Below, piece after piece: positions 35,313-47,203 of a DNA stretch of 64,000 nt (position 1 is the stretch's first letter; each line of letters opens with the position of its first letter). Position numbers and translations under genes: made by a program. The notes below the pieces were generated by a model. It worked only from the letters and a program-made list of their open reading frames with translations, ran no database searches and was not told the DNA's origin. The stretch lies in the NCBI GenBank assembly GCA_963682175.1, contig OY821789.1, forward strand, positions 1,922,001 to 1,986,000. Direction: 5' to 3'. Origin of the DNA: Triglochin maritima. Taxonomy: Eukaryota > Streptophyta > Magnoliopsida > Alismatales > Juncaginaceae.

Positions 35313-35498
35313 TCATAGACAAAGACGGTCTAAGATTTGCCAACTAAGACAAGTACTCACGTTGTCACTCCCACAACTGTAGAATATCCAACCGGTGTTC
35401 TTGATCGTGCGGGACATGCCACGATGAACGGGAACTCCACATACGCAAGTCAGTCGTCGGAACATTATTGATTCCCCCATGCTCGAAGCAGACGACAT
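35313..35498 (-). pseudogene. GRF-type zinc-finger fragment
   Basis: The frame from the ATG at 35498 reads MSSASSMGESIMFRRLTCVC, then GVPVHRGMSRTIKNTGWIFYSC, GSDNVSTCLSWQ and a stop, about 61 aa. GRF fingers have CxCG, an R-T-S/T core, an NxGRxFxxC block and a final C-x-W. Here the first CxC, the NTGWIFYSC block and C-LSW are kept, but the GR of the block is GW. Plants carry many short GRF proteins, often near or within transposons. It may be a small gene or a transposon-derived remnant. Confidence 0.5.
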
Positions 35499-36932
35499 GC
35501 GGCGTGGAGGGCAGAAGAAGTAGGCAAGCGGACGGTGACGTGGTGAGGTAAGGAACACAAATTTATGGGGGTGGGGGAGGGTGCTTCACGCGCAAAGAAG
35601 AGGTTGCATCGGGATTTCGCGGAGAAAAAAACAAAGGAATAACACCGACCATGTCAAACGCTTTCGTTTCTCCCCGATGGACGACTTCGGACTTGACAGA
35701 AACCATTAAGTGGTTTTCTCCCAAAAAAAACTTGCTGCAATCCACTGACCAAACACACACCAAAGACAACTCATTTTTGTAATATTACCCTAAACAACTC
35801 AACTATTAATTTATTGATATGCCTGAGATCTTCGATCTAGTATAATTTTTCATTTCCACACCCCAAACATTGAAACCAGGGTACTGTAACTAGGATTTTG
35901 CATTTTCAGGTGTCCATGACTCCAATTTCAAAAAACAACCTCTGCACTGAATATGCAATTTGAAAAAAATATATGTGAAGACATGCTTTTGCTTGGAAGC
36001 CACTAAACGCACAAATTTCAAATGTTTCATAGATACTACTTTTTGAGAGGATGATATTTTCTCATCAAACACGAATTTATGAGTTTTACCACCACTGCAA
36101 TTTGTAATATGAATGACCCTTACAAATTCAAAGGTCTAGTAGATCGGGTTCCAAAGTCAAAACAAGTCAAGGAAAATATCTCGAAAGGCTCCACCAAAGT
36201 AATACCACAAAACCGAGGGTTTAAACTGCAAGAATCATAAAAAAAACACTATTGCTAATTTATTGATAGGTTTGAGGATAAGTAATTTATCACTTCCACA
36301 CCCCCAAACATTGAACTGAAGCGAAGGTGATCTAATGAGGATTTTGCAATTCAGCCGTTTGTGAATATAATTTCAGTAACAACTTTTACACTGAAGATTG
36401 CAATTCGTAAATGTAAGTGAAGATAGGTTTTTGCTCGGAAGTTACCAAACACACACATTTCAAATGTCTCCTAGACGCTTCTTCTTCTTGTTCCTGAGAG
36501 GATGATATTTTTGGATCACATTGACATTCAAAGTCTAAAGTCAAAACAAGTCAAGAAAAATATCTCGAAAGGCCCTACCAAAACAATATCCCAAATATGA
36601 AGGTTCAAATCGCAAACATCCCAGCAACTAATAAGCAGAGTCCAAAGCAGTAACTCCCTCCGTCCCCACCCACCAACTCCTCGGGTAAAATCCCAACTTT
36701 TCTTTCATTTTCAACTCGATCGACACGACACGACACGACACCAACCTCTCCCCGTCACCGGCTGGGCCGGTGACACTCCACTCTACTCCCCCCCCCCCAT
36801 TATCATGTGCTGTGCGGTCTCCACCGTCACCACCACACACACACCCAAATCCTACCGACGCCGTCGATGTACCAGAGCCGTCCGATCCCCATCTGACCTC
36901 AGATCCGGCGATCCAGAGCGAGATCCGCGGCG

Positions 36933-37084
36933 ATGGAGGCCAATGCCGGGATGATCGCGGGCTCACACAACAGGAACGAGCTCGTCATGATCCGCCACGA
37001 CGGCGACTCCGGGGTGAGCTTTCGGATCTCTGGACTTCTCGTTTACTTAAGTTCAGATGATGTTTCATCTCGCGTTGACTTTTT

Positions 37085-37119
<35 letters not shown>

Positions 37120-40100
37120 CTATTTTTGGATTAGTGGTGCGGATGAGTTGAATCTGAGGTTGTTGTTGTGGATTTGATTTGGAAGGTTTGAATTTGAGTA
37201 AAATAAGGGAAATTTATATACATATTTTGAGATTTAATTTTTTGTTTGTTTGAAGAGGTTCGTGGACTGTGGACAGTGAGTTTTGTTAGTTGTTATTTGG
37301 AGGATGGATTTGGTGAATAAATCGATTTGTTGGGGTTTTTTTAACCGTGTAAATTAATGTGTTTTTTGCTCGGTTGTTGAATTAATATCTTAAGTTGGAT
37401 CTGACATTACTCCTTGGAACCTTAACAAATATATCAAATTCCTGCGGTTTGAGGGCGATGTTAGTGTCTTTTTTGCTTCATTACTCGCATCGTGGCTTGA
37501 ATCATCGTTATTGATTTCTGCCGGGATGTTGGAGGACTATGTAACTCAGATCTGGTAGTCATTATTTAATGTGCATGAAGTAATTACTATTTTTGTTAAC
37601 GGAGCAAAATAGCACATGATAACTATTATTAATCATGCTATTGAATTCAGAGAATGACAATTTATTGCAACAAATATTTTTGATATATTCTTCTTCATTC
37701 AAGCGGTAATATTGTTTGCAAAGTTTCACCTTGTGGTGTTGTGTAAATGATGCAGACAAAACCCCTCAAAAGTGTGGACGGCCAACTTTGTCAGATTTGC
37801 AGTGACACTGTCGGTGTAACTGCCACAGGCGATCAGTTCGTTGCTTGCAATGAGTGTGGCTTTCCTGTCTGCCGACCTTGCTACGAGTATGAGAGGAAAG
37901 ATGGTAATCAGTCTTGCCCTCAATGCAAGACTAGATACAAGAGGCAGAAAGGTACCATATGTTCATTTCAACCACTTACTCAACGTGCTTGATGTTTTGT
38001 GTTATATTGTGCAGTATCACGCTTGCACAATTTAAAAGTATCTTATCTATATTGCACTGATTGTAATTTTAGGGAGCCCAAGGGTGGAGGGAGATGAGGA
38101 AGAAGAAGATGTGGATGACATTGATAATGAATTTAACCATGTACAAGGCCAGGGAAGGACAACACGGCCACGGCAGTCGAAGGGCCCGGGTTCAGAGAAC
38201 GACTTTTCATCATCTTCTAGGCATGAATCTCAGGGCCTCATTCCACACCTTACAAGTGGACAGCTGGTAGGGGAAATGAAAATTGGAATTCAAGCTTCAT
38301 GAGATTTATGGCACAGTTACATATTTGCATATTCCTGCCAATTGTTGTCTCATAGGGTCTTCGTAATTAAGTAAGAAACCAGAAACCAAAAGTATAGGTG
38401 CTGTCACTAGATTTTCAACATATACAATCTTATATTCCTATGCAAAGAGGAGGGGACGAGCAACATACATTCATCATGTGCATGAAGTTCACAAGCAAAG
38501 AAACCCAATTTTATAGAAATATAAATATTCATTAGATATGGTACAATGTTTTTTTTATGTTCTCGCTACCTGAGTTTTTGCTCGTTGAAGTCTGGGGGGG
38601 GGGGGGGGGGGGGGTAAGTATGTGGGACTGCATAATATTTAAATTTATACTTAAATATGTCTAAATATCCGCCTTCATAGCGGTATGCTGTAAAAGAATG
38701 ACGTACAGTTCTTAAAGGGTCTGCATTTTGAGGGACTGTTTGTGATGGTAATTGTTGTAGATCTTGGCACCTCTTCTTATTGCATCTAATTGGTGTTTTT
38801 AATATTTTAGATGTCCGGTGAAATACCTCCAACACCTGACCGTCAATCTGTACGAAGTTCTGGACCTCTGGGAACAAATGACAAACGTTCACCATCTTAT
38901 GTTGATCCAAGCATGCCAGGTATTTCAGTGTCTAATTTCCCGCCATAAGTCTTTGATCAGCGTGTTAGGGTTGGAAAGAAGCTTGAGATATTAATGCAAC
39001 ACTGATCTAATTGTTTTTTTAATACTTGATAGTTCCTGTGAGGACGGTGGACCCTTCTAAGGATTTAAATTCTTATGGGCTTGGGAATGTGGACTGGAAG
39101 GAAAGAGTGGAAGGTTGGAAGCTCAAGCAGGACAAGAATATGATGCAGATGACTACAAAATATCCTCCTGATGGCGGAAAAACTGATATAGAAGGAACTG
39201 GATCAAATGGAGAAGAACTTCAAATGTATGATATTCATTAGCTAAAGAAAAAATCCTTTTTATTTTTCTGCGTATTATGCAAAAAAAGTTGCTTCTGAGA
39301 TGCTTGAAACTCCTCATGGATGCTTTCTATTTTTACTTGGACAATTGGCATAGATAAAATAATTACAAATTTCATTTCTCTTATCTGAACAAAATTAGGA
39401 ACAACCTCCATATGTGGTCATATATTGAGTTGGACTATTGAGATTGAGTCTAAGCTCTGTCCACATCTTAAGCTCAAGTCCCTGGCCAGCAGTTTTGTTC
39501 TTTCGGAATATTAATTAATTAGTTGCTCCCTTTATCTTTGTCACAGGGTTGATGATGCGCGACAACCTCTAAATCGAATTGTACCCATTTCTTCAAACCA
39601 GATTAACATATATCGAGTGGTTATCATACTACGACTTATCATATTGGGCTTCTTCTTCCAATATCGAGTAACACATCCTGTGGGTGATGCTTATGGCCTG
39701 TGGCTCACATCAGTTATATGTGAGATATGGTTTGCAATTTCCTGGCTTTTGGATCAATTTCCAAAGTGGATGCCTATTAATCGTGAAACCTATCTGGACA
39801 GGCTTGCTCTGAGGTTTGTCATCTTATAATAGCATTTTCCTCACTAAAATTGATGAACATTTCACTGATGTGCACAACCAATATTCTTCCCATGCAGGTA
39901 TGATAGGGATGGAGAGCCCTCACAGTTAGCTCCAATTGATGTTTTTGTCAGTACAGTGGATCCTCTGAAAGAGCCTCCTCTCATCACAGCTAATACTGTG
40001 CTATCAATTCTTGCCGTGGATTATCCTGTTGACAAAGTGTCTTGTTATGTCTCTGATGATGGATCTGCAATGCTTACATTTGAAGCCCTCTCAGAGACTT

Positions 40101-43100
40101 CGGAGTTTGCCAGGAAGTGGGTGCCTTTCTGCAAGAAACACTTGATTGAACCAAGGGCACCTGAGTTTTATTTCGCTCAGAAGATTGACTATCTGAAGGA
40201 TAAAATTCAACCTTCTTTTGTGAAAGAACGTCGAGCAATGAAGGTTAGAATTAAATACTTATAAATAACACAATTAGCTTTCGTTCACTTGAAGTTTCTT
40301 TGTAGACCAATCCAAAAAAAGCTTCTTTGTAGATTTTAACTGCATACTTGTTTTCATTTTAGAGAGAATATGAAGAATTTAAAGTACGAATAAATGCTCT
40401 TGTTGCAAAAGCCCAAAAGACTCCTGAAGAGGGATGGACGATGCAAGATGGCACTCCTTGGCCTGGAAACAACCCAAGAGATCACCCTGGCATGATCCAG
40501 GTAACTTTGTTTTATTTGATGGTCTATAGTTTTGTTAGCCTCACACCCACACTCATTTTTCTTACTCCCTATATCTTGTTTTCTCGGTTGATTTCCAGGT
40601 CTTTTTAGGCCATAGTGGTGGACTTGACACTGATGGCAATGAACTGCCTCGACTTGTTTATGTTTCTCGTGAAAAACGCCCTGGTTTTCAGCATCACAAG
40701 AAAGCTGGTGCAATGAATGCATTGGTACTTTTCTATCCGTCTGTCAAATTGTTTATATTCATGGAAAGTATGAGATTCATTTTTTATTTTGTATTTGTGG
40801 CCAGATTCGAGTGTCTGCAGTCCTTACGAATGGAGCATACCTTCTGAATGTTGACTGTGATCATTACTTCAATAATAGCAAAGCACTTAAAGAAGCGATG
40901 TGTTTTATGATGGATCCTGCTCTGGGAAAGAAAACATGCTATGTCCAGTTTCCACAGCGGTTTGATGGTATTGATTTGCACGATCGATATGCCAATCGCA
41001 ACATTGTGTTTTTTGATGTGAGGCTAAGCATCACTCTTTTTTCCCCTTTTTTCACATGATAGGAAATTATTTAATGAATGCTATTTGTTGCAGATTAATA
41101 TGAAAGGTTTAGATGGAATCCAAGGACCAGTATATGTGGGAACAGGATGTTGCTTCAATAGGCAAGCATTATATGGTTATGATCCTGTTTTGACCGAGGA
41201 AGACTTACAACCTAACATCATCATCAAGAGTTGTTGTGGTTCAAGAAAGAAGAAGAGTAACAAAAAATACATTGATAAGAAACGACAAGTCATGCGGACT
41301 GAATCTACCATTCCTATCTTTAACATGGAAGATGTTGATGATGGTATAGAAGGTAGACTTGGTTTGCAATTAAATTCATGGCCCAACTAGGAGATGTTAG
41401 GAACTAGTTCTTGTTTTCCATTCCCTTTTTATCTTTTGATGTAACCAAGATTAATCATTACAGAAGCCACTGTACACGCCGTTAATTACTTTTGGGTACA
41501 TGGTAACCAAGAACCACATGAATGCCACTAGGCTTTTAGCAAAGCTAGCTTCCATGTTTTCTGACCTTTTCTTACTCTTGAAATCTTTTGTATTTTTCTC
41601 AGTTGTGTTGTGTAGCCTGCTAAAAATGTCTTCGATCACCATTTTTTACACCTCCCAACTGATGTTTCACAGCAGCATGTTGTGGAGATTTTTCTGAACT
41701 GAAATCCTATGTGCAAATAAATATTAATCACATGTTGGTATATTTACAGGCTATGAAGATGAGAAGTCGTTTCTCATGTCCCAGAAGAACCTAGAAAAAA
41801 GATTTGGCCAGTCACCAATATTCATTGCATCCACCTTCATGGAGCAAGGGGGGATACCGCCATCTACAAATCCAGCACTCTTGTTGAAGGAAGCAATCCA
41901 TGTTATTAGTTGTGGCTACGAGGATAAATCTGAATGGGGAAAAGAGGTGAGATACAAAATGCTTGACCAAAATTTCACCTTAAAAACCATCCAAACTTGT
42001 GATAGATTTCTTACTCACTCTTTCATTCAGATTGGATGGATCTATGGTTCTGTGACTGAAGATATTTTAACCGGGTTCAAAATGCATGCCCGAGGATGGA
42101 TGTCTATTTACTGCATGCCTCCACGCCCAGCATTTAAAGGATCTGCTCCAATCAATCTGTCTGATCGTCTGAATCAAGTGCTTCGTTGGGCGTTGGGTTC
42201 AATCGAGATTTTTCTTAGCAGACATTGTCCAATTTGGTATGGATACAGTGGGAGACTAAAGCCCCTCGAGAGGCTGGCATACATCAACACCATTGTTTAC
42301 CCTCTCACATCTATTCCACTCATAGCCTACTGTGTTCTTCCAGCTATATGTCTTCTCACGGACAAATTTATTGTTCCAGAGGTCAGTATGATAAGTCGTT
42401 TTCTAAAGTTTTTACCCCTCTTAGCCAGTCTGATGATTCCTATATGACGCTCGTCAGCTTGCACAAATGTGCATGTTGTACATATCCTAGCAGCACCAGT
42501 TAGACGGTAATGAATTCCAATGTAAAGTATTATCTAACAGAAACTAACAGCTAAGATTCGAGTACATGTAGTTTTGTAAACTCCATGTATGATTTAATCA
42601 TTCATTTTAGTTTGCGACTTAGATCATGTATCTGGAGTAAAAGCTCGTATCCATTGTAGAAGATATAATGGTTGCGTAAGATTTCATACGCGCTGAAAAA
42701 TTAATCTATTTTTTTGTTTTATGCGTTTACATTTTACAAAGAAATGCAAGAAACAGTTACTCAGGTTAGGTGTTTCAATTATTTTTGCCTCTTAGATTCC
42801 TGTGCTGGGAAATTCTATCATATTTCAACCTATGTGCTGAATCTCCGTGACATCCATACGCCGCCTTCCTTGTTCATAAGTTTTTTAAGAATGGAATTTG
42901 AATCCTGAGAACATACATGCATAACATGTTCCAGTTTCAGCTATATTCATCATATATGTTTATCTTCTTCGGATTCAAGCTATTTTCACGAAACAACAGT
43001 AATTATTTTCAGTTTTTAGATCATATGTAATATGTTAGATGTACGAATGTTTTGCCAACTCAATTTAGGTTGTTGACTTATTTTATTTTGTAAACAGCAC

Positions 43101-43830
43101 ATTTTAAGCTCTGATCTATTATCTAGAAGTCTTGTAATTCTTCTCAATTTATATTTTCCTCAAATTAACAAAACAGTAACCTATTATCTAATATTTTTAA
43201 AGATACAGTTATGTATGTAGTTCAAACAAAAAATAACTAGTTCTACTTTTGCAGATAAGCAATTATGCTGGCATTTGGTTTATTTTGCTTTTCGTCTCTA
43301 TTGCCGCGACTGGTATCATAGAACTTAAATGGAGTGGTGTTGGGATTGAAGACTGGTGGAGAAATGAACAATTTTGGGTCATTGGTGGTACATCTGCTCA
43401 TCTTTTTGCAGTTTTCCAAGGTCTACTGAAGGTGCTGGCAGGAATTGATACTAACTTCACTGTCACGTCCAAGGCAAATGATGAAGACGGAGACTTTGCA
43501 GAGCTGTACATCTTCAAGTGGACAACACTCCTTATCCCTCCTACTACTGTACTGGTTGTGAACATGGTCGGGATAGTGGCCGGTGTGTCATATGCCATTA
43601 ACAGTGGTTATCAATCATGGGGTCCTCTCTTTGGAAAGCTCTTTTTTGCCATTTGGGTCATTGTCCATCTTTACCCATTCCTGAAGGGTCTTCTGGGTCG
43701 GCAAAACCGCACACCAACAATTGTCATTGTGTGGTCGATTCTTCTTGCTTCTATCTTCTCCTTGTTGTGGGTACGCATCAATCCATTCATGTCTGAGGCT
43801 CAGAAAGCTGCTGCTAGAGGTCAAGTATAA
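36933..43830 (+). CDS. CESA1: Cellulose synthase A catalytic subunit, primary-wall CESA1 type
   Basis: A plasma-membrane processive glycosyltransferase (GT2) that polymerises UDP-glucose into cellulose within rosette complexes. The 14 exons are 36933-37013, 37756-37951, 38073-38266, 38811-38919, 39033-39225, 39547-39813, 39898-40243, 40363-40500, 40599-40724, 40805-41017, 41094-41352, 41750-41946, 42031-42381 and 43255-43830. All are GT/AG and total 3246 nt, 1081 aa. Features in order: a RING-like zinc finger CQICSDTVG through [10 protein letters not shown] (about 39-84), two N-terminal membrane spans ([29 protein letters not shown]), catalytic SDDGSAM, DCD (NVDCDHYF), TED (SVTEDIL), QVLRW, and C-terminal spans. 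[18 protein letters not shown] matches the CESA1/CESA10 N-terminus. The protein ends AARGQV, whereas many dicot orthologues end GQCGINC, and a degraded match to that tail follows the stop. Introns 1 and 3 contain long poly-G runs. Confidence 0.96.
37087..37116 (+). repeat. Poly-G run of 30 in CESA intron 1
   Basis: Thirty consecutive G follow a T-run, 73 bp inside intron 1. Such tracts form G-quadruplex-type structures and are prone to length change and to sequencing or assembly error. Confidence 0.9.
38594..38614 (+). repeat. Poly-G run of 21 in CESA intron 3
   Basis: Twenty-one consecutive G lie in the intron between 38266 and 38811. Confidence 0.9.
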
Positions 43831-45182
43831 CTCAGTATCAATTGGTGAACATCCCCACTCACAGAAAAGAACCGATCAGGCAAATCATCTCCTTTTGTGT
43901 AAATAACAGAACGTGAGAAACCCATTCTGAATCGGGGTTCATGCGGATTGTAGAGGTGGTGCCAGTCGAGCCTTTCGTTATGGTACTGGTACGTAAGTTA
44001 TTTTGGTGTAGCATCTTTGTTTAAGTATGTGGTGGTGGAAAGGTTCATATCTTTTCTGTTTTTGGTAATTATTGTATCGTTACTTCTCTTAACTTGAGAA
44101 ATCTTGTGAAATTATTCATTTATATAACCTAAATACTTGCTCAAGAAATGTAATGTTTTATATAATTACTATCGCTGGTTGGTAGAAATATTGTTTCATG
44201 TACTACGCCTCCCAAAATTGCAACAGGTATATCTTGCATGTTTGTTTCATACGTCATACATGTTTTTGTTGCTGGGCAGCTGGGGAGGTTGTGGAACACC
44301 TCTTCAACAGAGAATTTAGCTTGTAAATTTTAAGTCTTGTATGAAATTATTTCTACTCCTACTGTGATGGCCATCTAAACAATACCATACTTCGGACGAG
44401 GAAAACGAGCATAATAGCTCATATTTTATCTTCAAGTTTCAATTTTCTGTTCGGATATCTCATCTTATTTTTGTGGAAGATCTTCCCACTGGTTCGCTGA
44501 TATTCTTGACTATTTGGGGAAGATAAATAACCAAACTATGCATGTTTTCGTGTCTGCATATCTTCTGTCGAACTCTCAACACGTTTAACAAGAGTAGAGC
44601 CGTTAGCCAATCTTAAACTATCATCAGATCCAATCAGCAAAGATTCTTCATGTTGTTCACCTGTAACTCTTCTAGTCTCGTATCTTCTCTCTCATTGGTA
44701 AATGAACGTTAGGAAAATAATCCCAGAAAGGCAAATAATCCCAGTAGTAAGGGTACCACTTGAGGTAGTGCTCCTTTAAAAAATAGGATTAAGTGAACTG
44801 GAGTATGTTTGAAAGCAAATTATGTCTATAACATACAATGTGGACGCTCTGGACTCTTGCACAAGAGACAGCAGCAGCAGAAACCACTGCCTTGGCTGCT
44901 CAGACAATCACTACTAGTAAATCGCCTTAATTTTATTTTACGTGATCAGATAGCAACCTATTTCTTATCCCAAAACTGGACAGGATGAAGTTACGTACAA
45001 AATAATAATAAAGTTACATGAATTACAAAGATGTACATAACGAAAACAATAAATGAAAGCAAATAAAACATTAGTTCTGCACAGATTCTACTACAACATG
45101 TAGCCAGAAACTAGGAATCAGAAAAAAGGAGAGGTTCATCACTACCTGAATGACCATGTGTGTTCCCAAGCAATTACGACGA
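43831..45182. other. Convergent intergenic region (CESA 3' UTR / racemase 3' side)
   Basis: The first few hundred bases are the CESA 3' UTR. Directly after the stop the in-frame text CTCAGTATCAATTGGTGA resembles codons for a GINC-like tail. The remainder is non-coding and includes the racemase 3' UTR on the minus strand. No gene visible between. Confidence 0.6.
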
Positions 45183-47203
45183 TCATGAGCAAGCCCATTT
45201 AAATGTCGACCTTGCGAGAGCATTGATCGGATCCAAGCATTTTCTGAGGAGAGGATCGTTGGATGGAAGCAGCCCATGCATGTCATCGGACGCGAGAATG
45301 ATCGTATTCACAGCTTTCAAAAGAAGAAACTGAATTGCAACCCTCAAGAGATTTCTGGCTCCTTCAATATCCTTTCTGTTCAATGCTTCCATTGCGGGAA
45401 TGACAGTGTGCTCCATGGTTGCTTCGTCGAGTACCACCACTTCAAATTCCTACAAGGAAACAGATCAGCCAGTTTTCTCGGATCGGTATTCTCTCAATTT
45501 CCTTGATGGTCAAGTTCCTCTCGATATGCTTCCAATTTTTAATATAATTGCAAATCCAAACCATATATTTTTATTTATGATACAAGTTATACATGTACGT
45601 CAAAAATCATAAAATTAGATGTGTTTTATCGAAACATTTTTGTGTGATAAAGATACCAAGGCCTACTAGGATTCAGCTGCTGATGAATAGAAAAAATTGC
45701 ATTTCAAGAAGTAAATCTCATGACCTACATAAATATCATGTACAACTTCAAACTTCAGTCAATTGACCATGGTAAAGTTTTATGACGGGAATAGGAGTTA
45801 TCCTCAGATCATTACCTACTTCAATGACAAACTTATTTAATGCTAATGCTAACTATCAGCAGTATCATCAGATTATGAAAACAAGGTTCCTTTTCCCTTG
45901 CATAATCCAAGCTTGCTGGAATTAATTTTCATAAACATCTCCAATACAAGAAATTATCTGTGGACAATGATGTAGAATGTAGTTGATAAACCTAAATTGT
46001 ACTCTTAAGAATCCCAAGTTCATGACCTACCAGACATAGTTAAGGAAAAATAAAAAGTGCAGGCAAAATAACATGAAAATCAAGGGAAGGGACAAAAGGC
46101 TTGGGGTGAGCTCCGGGGGTAGTCATCCAAGGTTGTCTTGTCCAGATCCACAAGAATAACTATTTTCAATCACTATAGGGTTATAAGCTAATTCATATTC
46201 ATCAACAGACCTTTGTGAAGGGGATCTTCTTCACTTTAGCAAACCTTCCTATTGTAGCTAATATTACGAAAAATTAGTTTGTACTTCACAGTCCACAATT
46301 TTAACAAAAGATCATCTGTTTTCCATCCTTAAGCGTTTGAAATATAAATATCCCTGAAGTTCCTGGTAATTCGATATAAGCCATCTTTTTAATTAATTTA
46401 TCTTGTGAACTCCCTCCCCAACATTCAGATCTCAGAGGTGCATTGCTTTCGGTATCAGATGGCAAATCATTTATATTGAATACCAGAAAGAAAAACAAAT
46501 TGACAGTGATGGAAAATACCCGACTTTGAAGTTTCTCCCGATAGAAGCTGGTGGTCAATGTGGGATATGGAGAAAGTATTCCTATCCGGGGGTTGCTTCC
46601 CGTTTCAACAGGCATTAGTTTCGCCTGTGTAAGTTCCTCAGCAACACATTCGCCAATGTGAAGGAAAGGCACTGAACAACCATGTGAAATCTCATCATGC
46701 CAAGCATTTGCTATGTGGCAGGGCATAACGATACATCGCACTCCTGATTGCTCCAAGAAGATCCTCTTACTTCTCAAATGTTTGACAACAAGTGCAACAT
46801 CAAATCCTTTACTTGTGTTCCTTGCTCGGGTATAAGGAACAAAATTTCTCTCTCTGCAAAAAATCTCTCTGTTGATAACAGGATCACTGCAAACAACATA
46901 AGGAGGTAACTCTTTTCCTTCATTCATACTCAACTTGGTTAGCTCCTCCAAGAAGCTGACTGTGGAAAGAGCAGACACTCCACCAATGATACCAACTGTA
47001 TTTTCTTGGGTCGGAATTTGATTGCCGGAGCCACTTCCTATCACATTCCTTTCTGTCTGTAATCCAACCAAAGGCGGCCTTGAAGCGAAGATTCGACTGG
47101 AAGGGCGGTACTTGAAATGAGCCATCTTGTTCTTATGAAGAACACCCAAGAGCCGAGGTGGGCAACTCAACGAGTCGAAGCACAATGCTGTTCCATCAAA
47201 CAT
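45183..47203 (-). CDS. Aspartate/glutamate racemase family protein, plastid-type
   Basis: Two exons, 46520-47203 and 45183-45449, total 951 nt, 316 aa. The 5' part is a basic, Ser/Arg-rich extension (MAHFKYRPSSRIFASRPPL) consistent with a plastid transit peptide. The racemase fold then begins at TVGIIGGVSALSTVSFLEEL. VMPCHIANAWHDEI carries the first catalytic-type Cys, and GILSPYPTL and ALNRKDIEGARNLL follow. Where bacterial enzymes have the second GCTE-type Cys, this protein has IILASDDMHGLLP, as I recall for plant homologues. The two catalytic Cys are therefore not both present, and racemase activity is uncertain. The intron of 1070 bp (45450-46519) lies after SFYREKLQSR. Start choice: the first ATG of the open frame at 47203 is used, with Met 27 (MAHFKYRP) as alternative. 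Confidence 0.88.

Larger units (their letters stand above)
34513..36932. other. Intergenic region with decayed repeats, then CESA promoter
   Basis: 34540-35230 is very AT-rich, with a GGCGGGAGACCGTCAGG-type head reminiscent of the repeat at 13877 and 54470. A short tandem repeat lies at 35231-35307 and a GRF finger fragment at 35313-35498. Two related stretches near 35780-36230 and 36240-36600 share CATTTCCACACCCCAAACATTGAA, GTCAAAACAAGTCAAG and GAAAATATCTCGAAAGG text, an old duplication of about 400 bp. The last 250 bp are GC-richer and form the CESA 5' UTR, including a run of 11 C at 36788-36798. Confidence 0.55.
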
